A stretch of 12,529 nucleotides of DNA from Actinomycetota bacterium (GTDB lineage Bacteria > Actinomycetota > Humimicrobiia > Humimicrobiales > Humimicrobiaceae), in assembly GCA_028695395.1 (NCBI GenBank), contig JAQVJB010000055.1:1-12529 (forward strand), written 5' to 3'. This document shows positions 6,186-12,529 of the stretch, one piece after another. The notes under the pieces are model-generated. The model searched no databases, was not told the origin of the DNA, and saw only the letters and a list, made by a program, of their open reading frames with translations. Position 1 is the first letter of the stretch; every line of letters starts with the position of its first letter. A program made the translations under genes and the position numbers.

Positions 6186-9119
6186 ATGGAAATAAAAAGC
6201 AATACAAGTAATAAATCCGCATTAGAAACAGGTTTAAAGACGGCAGCGGTGGTGTGGCATACAAAAACAAGCGACGAGTCATTAAAAGAACTGCAGTCCC
6301 ATTCTTCTAAGGGGTTGAGCAGCGAGGAAGCGGAAGATAGACTTAAAACTTACGGATATAATGAAATAAAAGAAAAGGGCAAAAAAAAGCCAATAATGAT
6401 TTTTCTTTCCCAGTTCAATGATTTCATGATATGGATACTTATAGCTGCTGCATTTATTTCAGGAATAATTATAAGGGAAATAACTGATGCAATAGTCATA
6501 TTAATAATACTTATAATCAATGCTGTTCTTGGATTTGTCCAGGAATACAGGGCTGAGAAAGCCCTGGAAGCGCTAAAAGAGCTTGCAGCTCCTACCGCTC
6601 TTGTAATAAGGGATGGCAAAGAAGTAAAAATAAATTCAAGGCAACTTGTTCCGGGAGACATAATAAAGCTTTTTGCCGGGGACCATGTCCCTGCTGATGC
6701 CAGAGTTTTAAGCCATTCGAATCTGCTTGCTGACGAAGCTCTTATAACCGGTGAATCTTTACCTGTTGAAAAACATACAGTTGCAATAAAAGAAACAAAC
6801 ATTGCAATAGGAGATAAAAAGAATATTGTCTTCAGCGGAACAACCATTGTCAAAGGCAGATGTCATGCACTCGTCATAGAATCAGGAGAAAATACAGAAA
6901 TAGGTAAAATTGCAAATATGGTCCAGGAAGCTGAAGAGATTACTCCTCTGCAAAAGCAGTTGAAATCAGTAGGTAAGAAAATCGGCATACTATGCATAGC
7001 AATAAGCCTGATAGTATTTCTTGCCGGGATATTAAAAGGCAATACTGTTGTAGAAATGCTGCTTGTAGCTGTTGCTCTTGCAGTTGCAGCAATACCGGAA
7101 GGACTCCCTGCTATTGTTACTATTTCGCTTGCCCTGGGTGTGCAGAGGATGGCAAAAAATAATGCAATTGTCAGGAAATTAAGTTCGGTTGAAACCCTCG
7201 GCGGAGTAACCGTAATCTGCACTGATAAAACGGGAACACTGACAGAAAACAAAATGACGGTAAGAAAGATTTTTGCAGGCGGTAAGGAAATCACCGAATA
7301 CGAAGAGGAGCTTGTGAAATTTAAAAAAGATAAGCCGGGACCTCTGGATGAAAATAACCTTAAATCGGCCATCAGCGAAACATACATTGATTTTGATAAG
7401 AATCTTGCGCTGATGATTCTTCTTGAAAATGCTGTTTTGTGCAATGATGCCTATTATATTGATGAAAAGGGAAATAAAATGATTGGCGACCCTACAGAAA
7501 CAGCCCTTATTGAAATGGGAAGAATCTTTAATTTTTCAAAACCGTACTGCGAACTGAAAATGCCTAGAAAAATTGAGGAGCCTTTCGACTCTATCAGAAA
7601 GATAATGACTACAATCCACGAGATTCATAAAGACAGTTTTGCTTACCAGCTTGACTTCATAAAAAATAAGATAAAACCGGGGGCAAGTGAAGAAGATAAC
7701 GGTTATTTGATTTTCGTTAAAGGCGCTCCGGAAGAAATATTTAAAAAATGCACGCATATAATCAAAAACAATGAAGTGCTGGAAATGACAAAATCCGATA
7801 AAGAAGAATTAGAAGCACAGACTGCTCAGATGGCTCAGAAAGCAATGAGAAATCTTGCCTTTGCAATAAAATATATAGATGTCCTGCCCGACTCAAAAGA
7901 AATAGTCAAACAGGAAAAAGAACTGATTTTCTGCGGTATAACCGGAATGATAGATCCTCCAAGACCAGAGGTCTATGATGCGATAGAAAAATGCAGGAAG
8001 GCAAATATAAAAGTGATTATGGTGACAGGAGATCATTATCTTACTGCAAAAGCAATCGGGGAGGAACTGAATATATTAAAAGAGGGTGAGAGAATCATTG
8101 AAGGTATTGCCCTGGAAGATATGAGCACTGAAGAACTTGAAAAGGAAATTGAAAATATAAGTATTTTTGCCAGAGTATCGCCTTTAAATAAAGTAAAGAT
8201 AGTAGAAGCACTGAAAAAAAATAATCATATTGTTGCAATGACAGGCGACGGTATAAACGATGCGCCTTCACTTAAGAGAGCAGATATCGGCATTGCAATG
8301 GGAATAACCGGCACAGATGTAAGTAAAGAAGCAAGCAAGATGATACTTACTGATGACAATTTCGCTACAATAATAAGGGCAATAAGAGAAGGCCGGGTCA
8401 TTTTTGATAACCTTAAGAAATTCATACTCTTCCTTCTTTCATGTAATATCTCTGAGGTTCTCTTAATGTTTATAGCAATAGTATTCGGCAGTTTTATATT
8501 CAATTTTATGGGAATACAGTTTGATGCAGTTTATATACCGCTTATTCCAGTTCAGATATTATGGATGAATCTGATAACAGACGGTTTCCCGGCTCTTGCC
8601 CTTGGCATAGATCTGCCTGAAAAAAATATAATGGCAAGAAGAGCTACAAGACAAAAAGAACAGATACTTAGCAGAGGCAATATCGGAATGGTTTTCTGGC
8701 AGGGCTTAGTGCTTACCATCGGTGCTCTTACTGTTTATTTTCTTGAACCTTTACTATTTCATAATGTCACTTTATTTAATGAAACAGAAATTTTCCAGAC
8801 ATCCGTTTTCACAACTTTGGTTTTGGCTCAATTAATGCACGCCTATAATTACAGAGCTAATAATAAAGGTATTTTCAGGAAAGGCTTGTTTGCAAACAAA
8901 TTTCTTAACCTTTCTTTTCTTATCTCTATGCTGCTGCAGATCGGTATCATTTATATACCCATCCTCCAGAATGTATTTAAGACAAGAAGCCTTAATTTAT
9001 ATCAGTGGCTTTTGATAATCTCATGTGCATTGGGTTCGGTTCTGCTTATAAATCTGATAGATGTCATTATAAATTTCAGAAAAAATAAAAGAAGCCTTAA
9101 TATTAATAATCAGTTTTAA
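6186..9119 (+). CDS. P2-type Ca2+-transporting ATPase
   Basis: Ion pump, 977 residues, exporting Ca2+ (possibly Mn2+) at the cost of ATP. Order of parts: N-terminal cation-ATPase domain (20-75), M1-M2 (about 75-118), actuator domain with LVPGDI (154-159) and TGES (188-191), M3-M4 with IPEGLP (303-308), phosphorylation site DKTGT (Asp347), nucleotide domain with KGAPEE (512-517), hinge MTGDGINDAP (685-694), then M5-M10. Ca2+ ligands of SERCA site II are all present: Glu305 in M4, Asn795 and Asp799 in MNLITDG of M6. M5 has SCNISE (Asn754, Glu757). In M8 the SERCA site I glutamate appears to be Gln882 (VLAQLMHA), as in plasma-membrane-type pumps, which suggests one Ca2+ per cycle. The start ATG follows an A-rich stretch with a weak GAAAG. 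It lies 27 bp after the acyltransferase gene. Convergent nrdJ begins 141 bp after the stop. Confidence 0.96.
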   Translation: MEIKSNTSNKSALETGLKTAAVVWHTKTSDESLKELQSHSSKGLSSEEAEDRLKTYGYNEIKEKGKKKPIMIFLSQFNDFMIWILIAAAFISGIIIREITDAIVILIILIINAVLGFVQEYRAEKALEALKELAAPTALVIRDGKEVKINSRQLVPGDIIKLFAGDHVPADARVLSHSNLLADEALITGESLPVEKHTVAIKETNIAIGDKKNIVFSGTTIVKGRCHALVIESGENTEIGKIANMVQEAEEITPLQKQLKSVGKKIGILCIAISLIVFLAGILKGNTVVEMLLVAVALAVAAIPEGLPAIVTISLALGVQRMAKNNAIVRKLSSVETLGGVTVICTDKTGTLTENKMTVRKIFAGGKEITEYEEELVKFKKDKPGPLDENNLKSAISETYIDFDKNLALMILLENAVLCNDAYYIDEKGNKMIGDPTETALIEMGRIFNFSKPYCELKMPRKIEEPFDSIRKIMTTIHEIHKDSFAYQLDFIKNKIKPGASEEDNGYLIFVKGAPEEIFKKCTHIIKNNEVLEMTKSDKEELEAQTAQMAQKAMRNLAFAIKYIDVLPDSKEIVKQEKELIFCGITGMIDPPRPEVYDAIEKCRKANIKVIMVTGDHYLTAKAIGEELNILKEGERIIEGIALEDMSTEELEKEIENISIFARVSPLNKVKIVEALKKNNHIVAMTGDGINDAPSLKRADIGIAMGITGTDVSKEASKMILTDDNFATIIRAIREGRVIFDNLKKFILFLLSCNISEVLLMFIAIVFGSFIFNFMGIQFDAVYIPLIPVQILWMNLITDGFPALALGIDLPEKNIMARRATRQKEQILSRGNIGMVFWQGLVLTIGALTVYFLEPLLFHNVTLFNETEIFQTSVFTTLVLAQLMHAYNYRANNKGIFRKGLFANKFLNLSFLISMLLQIGIIYIPILQNVFKTRSLNLYQWLLIISCALGSVLLINLIDVIINFRKNKRSLNINNQF

Positions 9120-9260
9120 TCAGATTGTAGAATAAAAGCCTTTTATCTAAACATCGTCTCAGATGATGAATTATCTTTTTCTGAAGTTTTTTAGTGATTA
9201 AAACTTACGCAGTTATAAGTCAGCTAAAATAATTTATGCTTATTTTTATTTTTCCGCTGT
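9120..9260. terminator. Convergent gap with weak terminator-like stems
   Basis: This 141-bp gap separates the ends of the ATPase and nrdJ genes. For the plus strand, TCAGA (9159-9163) pairs with TCTGA (9180-9184) and is followed by AGTTTTTT, a possible terminator of the ATPase transcript. For the minus strand, ACTTA/TAAGT (9220-9216 with 9207-9203) is followed by TTTTAAT, a possible end for nrdJ. Both stems are only 5 bp, so the calls are weak. No gene or RNA is visible here. Confidence 0.3.
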
Positions 9261-11696
9261 TTAGGAGCACTTTGAAAAACCGCATACCCTGCATACATAA
9301 CAGCCGCCTTCCGGCTCCATTATGCCGCCGCATCCTTCTTCCGGACATATCATTACTGATTTTGGACCGCTTGTTGCATCGAAATCAAATTTATTGGTTC
9401 CTTTTAAATAAAACTCTATTGCTTTTCCTATTGCATCAGGGCAGGAAAGAACATGGGTATCTCTATCGGCAATACATGTAATGCATCTTATGCCCCTTAT
9501 TTGTTTTTGTATGGAATTCATATCTATTCCGGACCTTATTGCAATACTTATAAGCCTGCCTATTGCAGCTGAAAGTGCGGCACATCCTTCTTCGCCAGTA
9601 TTGGTGAAAACTTCACAAATACCTCTTTCATCAGAGTTTACTGTAACATATAATTTCCCGCATCCGCCTATATTATATTTCTTGGTCATCCCCTCAGTAA
9701 CTTCAGGTCTTGGCCTTGGTTTAATATTTACCCTTTCATCATCTGATGAAGAGGTACGCTCTTCTTCTGTCGCAGTTTTTTTATAATCATCCGAAGTATC
9801 AGAATCCAATAATTTTTTACCATTGATTCCTTTTGCAGCTCCATTTGTTTCTTCTTTGGTATCTTTGCCTGAATCGATAACAAGAACCTGCGATTCTCTG
9901 CTCTTATCTCTGTATATCGTAGTCCCTTTGCATCCAAGCCTGTATGCAAGCATATATACTTCTTCAACATCCTTAACTGTCGCATCATTGGAGAAATTGA
10001 CCGTTTTTGAAACAGCATTGTCCGTAAATCTCTGGAAAGATGCCTGCATTCTTACATGCCATACAGGAGGAATATCATGAGCAGTAACAAAGACACGTTT
10101 GTATTGCGCGGGTATCTCGTCCATATCTTTTAATGAACCGTGTTTTGCGATTTTCTCCATAAGTTCTTTTGTGTAAAAACCTTCTTCTTTTGCGATTTTC
10201 TCAAAATAAGGATTTACCTCTATCAGCCTGTCATTATCCATAACATTTTTTACAAATGATACTGCAAATAACGGCTCTACTCCGCTTGAGCACCCTGCAA
10301 TTATGCTAAGGGTCCCGGTCGGCGCAATAGTGGTAGTCGTTGCATTCCTGATCTTATATCCTTCAGGAGAGTCATAAATGCTTCCCTTATAATTCGGGAA
10401 AGGCCCTCTTTCTTCCGCCAGCTCTTTTGATGCTTCTTTTGACGCATCATTTATAAAGCTCATAATATTCTTACTTACTTCCAGAGCTTCTTCGCTGTTA
10501 TATGGTATTCCTAATTTGATAAGCATATCCGCAAAACCCATAACTCCAAGGCCGATTTTCCTATTGGATTTCACCATTTCTGATATTTTCTCCAGCGGAT
10601 ATTTACTCACATCTATTACATCATCAAGAAATCTGACTGTCGTTTTTACAAGACTTTTTAATTTTTCATAATCAACTGAAAAAAGCCCGTCATCTTCTTT
10701 AATCATATTGGCAAGATTAATCGAACCCAGATTACAGGCTTCATAAGGCAGAAGTGGCTGTTCCCCGCATGGATTTGTTGATTCTATAACTCCAATATGC
10801 GGAGTAGGATTATCTTTATTAAGCCTGTCAAGAAATATTATTCCGGGATCTCCGTTTTTCCATGCCTGATATATTATCTTATTGAAAACTTCCCTGGCTT
10901 TATAGCGGCTTGCAACTTCTTTTGTTCTTGGATTTATAATGTCGTATTCATCGTCATTTTCAACAGCTTTCATAAAAGCTTCGGTTATGCCGACTGAAAT
11001 ATTAAAATTAGTTAATTTTGCATTATCTTCCTTGGCTGTTATAAATTCTAGAATATCCGGGTGGTCGACTCTTAAAATGCCCATATTTGCGCCTCTTCTT
11101 GTTCCGCCCTGTTTTATAGTATCTGTAGCAGCATTAAAAACCGTCATAAATGAGATAGGGCCGCTTGAAACTCCTTTGGTTGAAAGAACAACATCATTTT
11201 TAGGCCTGATACTGGAAAAAGAATAGCCGACGCCGCCTCCGGATTTTTGTATGAGGGCTGTTTCCTTAAGAGCTTCAAAAATCGCGCCCATAGAATCTCC
11301 TACCGGAAGGACAAAACATGCTGCAAGCTGCTGAAGCTCCCTGCCTGCATTCATCAAAGTCGGGGAGTTGGGAAGAAAATCAAGATCAGTCATAATATCA
11401 AAAAACTGTTTTTCAATCTCTCTTATTTCTTTATCGGTTTTATTATAATTCTTTTCTGCAGAAGCAATATTTCTCGCAACTCTTAAAAACATGTCTCTCG
11501 GCTGTTCAAGAAGATTTCCATATTCATCCCTTTTAAGGTATCTTCTCTCTAGCACAGTAATAGCATTATTGGTCAGGTTTAAAGGTTTTACCTGATAATA
11601 CTCTTTATACATGTCAAGTGTTTTTTCATTTTTTTTTGCATTCCCGATTATTTCAGAAATTTGGTCTGAAACTTTTTCTTTATTTTCTTCTTCCAT
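9261..11696 (-). CDS. nrdJ: Adenosylcobalamin-dependent (class II) ribonucleotide reductase NrdJ
   Basis: Reduces ribonucleotides to deoxyribonucleotides using a B12-generated thiyl radical; needs no oxygen. 811 residues. The 10-stranded barrel core spans about 40-600. Key residues by family comparison: Cys127 and Cys321 as the redox pair, Cys310 in NPCGE as the radical cysteine, with Asn308 and Glu312. The C310-to-C321 spacing of 11 matches class II enzymes. APTGTLS (458-464) is the phosphate-binding loop. A hydrophilic low-complexity linker (about 600-668) leads to a TSCPD domain (about 672-765) and a C-terminal cysteine cluster (784, 789, 799, 802, 805, 810) that probably binds zinc or re-reduces the active site. 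The N terminus (1-45) does not show an ATP-cone. A GGGGGA Shine-Dalgarno 4-5 nt upstream fixes the ATG at 11696. Control by NrdR is evident from the promoter. No nrdAB or nrdD gene is in the window. Confidence 0.97.
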   Translation of the reverse strand: MEEENKEKVSDQISEIIGNAKKNEKTLDMYKEYYQVKPLNLTNNAITVLERRYLKRDEYGNLLEQPRDMFLRVARNIASAEKNYNKTDKEIREIEKQFFDIMTDLDFLPNSPTLMNAGRELQQLAACFVLPVGDSMGAIFEALKETALIQKSGGGVGYSFSSIRPKNDVVLSTKGVSSGPISFMTVFNAATDTIKQGGTRRGANMGILRVDHPDILEFITAKEDNAKLTNFNISVGITEAFMKAVENDDEYDIINPRTKEVASRYKAREVFNKIIYQAWKNGDPGIIFLDRLNKDNPTPHIGVIESTNPCGEQPLLPYEACNLGSINLANMIKEDDGLFSVDYEKLKSLVKTTVRFLDDVIDVSKYPLEKISEMVKSNRKIGLGVMGFADMLIKLGIPYNSEEALEVSKNIMSFINDASKEASKELAEERGPFPNYKGSIYDSPEGYKIRNATTTTIAPTGTLSIIAGCSSGVEPLFAVSFVKNVMDNDRLIEVNPYFEKIAKEEGFYTKELMEKIAKHGSLKDMDEIPAQYKRVFVTAHDIPPVWHVRMQASFQRFTDNAVSKTVNFSNDATVKDVEEVYMLAYRLGCKGTTIYRDKSRESQVLVIDSGKDTKEETNGAAKGINGKKLLDSDTSDDYKKTATEEERTSSSDDERVNIKPRPRPEVTEGMTKKYNIGGCGKLYVTVNSDERGICEVFTNTGEEGCAALSAAIGRLISIAIRSGIDMNSIQKQIRGIRCITCIADRDTHVLSCPDAIGKAIEFYLKGTNKFDFDATSGPKSVMICPEEGCGGIMEPEGGCYVCRVCGFSKCS

Positions 11697-11782
11697 TTTT
11701 TCCCCCGATAATTATATAAAAGTTAACTTGCAAACAATTAAAGATTATTGCGATAAGGATAATTTAAAAATATTAAACTTTT

Positions 11783-11811
11783 ATTATAAATCAATATATA
11801 TAGTGTATGAA
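11783..11811 (-). promoter_or_regulatory. nrdJ promoter
   Basis: Minus strand: -35 TTCATA (11811-11806; 4 of 6), exactly 17 nt spacer, -10 TATAAT (11788-11783; 6 of 6). Transcription should begin near 11776, giving a leader of about 80 nt. The spacer contains NrdR box 1, and box 2 lies 11 bp upstream of the -35. The leader shows no cobalamin riboswitch-like structure. Confidence 0.7.
11791..11806. promoter_or_regulatory. NrdR box 1, inside the nrdJ promoter spacer
   Basis: TCAATATATATAGTGT matches the NrdR consensus ACACWATATATWGTGT at 14 of 16 positions. It occupies the spacer between -35 and -10, so bound NrdR would block RNA polymerase. It is separated from box 2 by 16 bp, the tandem spacing known for NrdR sites. 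Confidence 0.8.
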
Positions 11812-11822
11812 GATATTTTAAT

Positions 11823-11838
11823 ACACAATATATTGTGT
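11823..11838. promoter_or_regulatory. NrdR box 2, perfect palindrome upstream of nrdJ -35
   Basis: ACACAATATATTGTGT is a perfect 16-bp palindrome and matches the NrdR consensus at every position. It starts 32 bp from the start of box 1 (about three helical turns), so both boxes face the same side of the DNA, as needed for cooperative binding by NrdR oligomers. Confidence 0.88.
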
Positions 11839-11873
11839 GTCAATATGTATTTTATTTTTATTTTAAAAAAATA

Positions 11874-11908
11874 AAAATAATAAAGCGGGTTTTTTGCTTT
11901 ATTATTTT
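11874..11908. terminator. 13-bp perfect hairpin between nrdJ and cupin promoters
   Basis: AAAATAATAAAGC (11874-11886) and GCTTTATTATTTT (11896-11908) pair perfectly around the 9-nt loop GGGTTTTTT. On the minus strand the stem is followed by TTTTTATTTTTTT, so it could stop transcripts heading towards the nrdJ promoter, though no minus-strand gene lies upstream within the window. On the plus strand it ends 4 bp before the TATAAT of the cupin gene and covers its -35 region, so an operator role is the alternative. Confidence 0.45.
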
Positions 11909-11912
11909 GCCC

Positions 11913-11918
11913 TATAAT
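11913..11918 (+). promoter_or_regulatory. Putative -10 element for the cupin gene
   Basis: TATAAT, a perfect -10, lies 107 bp before the cupin ATG. At 17-nt spacing the -35 position is TTTTTT, inside the hairpin loop, so no consensus -35 exists. A promoter here would be weak or activator dependent. The whole gene-free stretch 11697-12024 holds the nrdJ leader and promoter, two NrdR boxes, the hairpin and this element; 11919-12010 shows nothing else recognisable. Confidence 0.35.
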
Positions 11919-12012
11919 AGTAAGAAAACAAGCATAGTTAATTTCTTAATCATGATATATTATTATAAAAGAATTTTTACTTTGCAATGAATTACTTTTT
12001 AATATAATTTTC

Positions 12013-12018
12013 AGGAGG
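12013..12018 (+). promoter_or_regulatory. Consensus Shine-Dalgarno of the cupin gene
   Basis: AGGAGG stands 6 nt before the ATG at 12025 and fixes that start. It is the only full consensus ribosome site in the window; ktrB and nrdR have none that I can see. Confidence 0.85.
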
Positions 12019-12024
12019 AATATA

Positions 12025-12372
12025 ATGATCGTAAAAAAAAGGAAAGAACTCATCAGAAAAGATGTAAACGACACCGAAGCAAAAAATGTTGATTTTTACC
12101 CCGTAATAACTGCATCTGACGGAGCACCGAATTTTGCGTTAAGACTATTTGAAATCGGTTCTGAAGGTCATACGCCTTTTCATTCTCATGACTGGGAGCA
12201 CGAAGTATATATAATAGAGGGCAGCGGCTTAATAGTTGAAGAAAGCAAAAATACAAAAATAGAAAAAGATGACTTTATTTATGTGGAACCCGGGGAAAAG
12301 CACCAGTTTTCAGCTGGAAGCAAAGGTCTGAAATGGATATGTATTGTACCAAACAAAGGACAGCCCAAATAA
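12025..12372 (+). CDS. Small single-domain cupin protein
   Basis: Cytoplasmic beta-barrel metalloprotein of 115 residues, Cupin_2 type. Motif 1 is GHTPFHSHDWEHEVYIIEGSG-like, from G48 to G66-G68, with likely metal ligands His53, His55 and Glu60. Motif 2 is EPGEKHQF (88-95) with the fourth ligand His93. All four ligands are present, so metal binding (Fe, Mn, Zn or Ni) is expected. The protein is nearly all cupin domain, with a short charged N terminus and no signal peptide. Proteins of this size may be isomerases, dioxygenases, sensors or of unknown function, and nothing in the context decides. It diverges from nrdJ but lies beyond the hairpin at 11874-11908 and has its own ribosome site, so it is probably a single-gene unit. 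Confidence 0.9.
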   Translation: MIVKKRKELIRKDVNDTEAKNVDFYPVITASDGAPNFALRLFEIGSEGHTPFHSHDWEHEVYIIEGSGLIVEESKNTKIEKDDFIYVEPGEKHQFSAGSKGLKWICIVPNKGQPK

Positions 12373-12529
12373 GAACTGCAGATATTTCAGATTATTGAAA
12401 AATTTTATTGAATTTTTATTATAAAATGTTATTATCAAAAAGTTTTAAATAAAATTCTTTTATTAATTTTAAAAAATAGCTATAATTTAGTTTTCATAAA
12501 ACAACTATTTTTATATTACTAGAATAGCC
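12373..12529. other. AT-rich gene-free tail with a nested stem
   Basis: No gene is visible. AAAAATAG (12472-12479) pairs with CTATTTTT (12505-12512), enclosing a second stem GTTTT/AAAAC (12490-12494 with 12498-12502) around CAT. Seen from the cupin gene this could be a transcript end about 100 nt past the stop, but the stems lack G+C and chance is plausible. A TATAAT occurs at 12481-12486 without a good -35. Confidence 0.25.

Noticed and set aside
9850..9960. Intein or frameshift in the NrdJ linker region
   Set aside because: The frame is continuous and the segment is simply hydrophilic low-complexity sequence; no intein splice blocks are present.
9236..11486. Several plus-strand open frames opposite nrdJ
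   Set aside because: All are antisense shadows of a strongly conserved 811-residue protein and have no recognisable domain or ribosome site.
11697..11782. Cobalamin riboswitch in the nrdJ leader
   Set aside because: The leader is about 80 nt, too short, and shows no B12-box-like sequence; NrdR boxes explain the regulation.
11611..11874. Plus-strand open frame of 87 codons spanning the nrdJ start and promoter
   Set aside because: It is antisense to the nrdJ N terminus and promoter, and its second half is translated AT-rich regulatory DNA including the NrdR boxes.

Overview
This is an AT-rich bacterial chromosome segment (roughly one third G+C by eye). It carries nine protein genes, packed tightly, with AT-rich gaps of 30-330 bases. 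I see no mobile element, phage gene, CRISPR array, tRNA or rRNA. The lineage cannot be named from the sequence. Two clues favour a diderm (outer-membrane) bacterium over a Firmicute or actinobacterium. The DnaK fragment has an extra stretch of about 20 residues before its AVITVPAYF motif, the insert known from Gram-negative-type DnaK. A lipid A acyltransferase-like (LpxL/HtrB) protein is also present. A class II (B12-dependent) ribonucleotide reductase fits anaerobic or oxygen-independent growth.

Layout. (1) 1-1258, minus strand: a small MerR-family, HspR-like regulator followed by dnaK, which runs off the left edge; the regulator's promoter and the regulator-dnaK gap each hold an ATTAATA/TATTAAT palindrome. 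(2) 1330-3501, plus strand: a Ktr/Trk potassium uptake pair, channel subunit then RCK gating subunit. (3) 3498-4553, minus strand: an alpha/beta hydrolase whose stop codon overlaps that of ktrA. (4) 4624-9119, plus strand: nrdR, an LpxL-like acyltransferase and a P2-type Ca2+ ATPase. (5) 9261-11840, minus strand: nrdJ with a very clear NrdR-controlled promoter. (6) 11874-12372, plus strand: a small cupin gene with a strong Shine-Dalgarno and a 13-bp perfect hairpin abutting its likely -10. (7) 12373-12529: AT-rich tail without a gene.

How the parts connect. The best-supported regulatory circuit is NrdR (4701-5153) acting on nrdJ about 6.5 kb away. The nrdJ promoter carries two NrdR boxes 32 bp apart, one a perfect palindrome upstream of the -35 and one inside the -35/-10 spacer. 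NrdJ has no recognisable N-terminal ATP-cone while NrdR has one, so dATP sensing may act mainly through transcription. The HspR-like regulator directly upstream of dnaK suggests a self-regulated heat-shock operon, but I found no classical HAIR or CIRCE operator; the two AT palindromes are alternative candidates. KtrAB and the Ca2+ ATPase are ion-homeostasis genes and need not be linked to the others.

I did not find a convincing new multi-gene system. The items most worth a second look are the heat-shock palindromes, the NrdR-nrdJ circuit and the hairpin at the cupin promoter.
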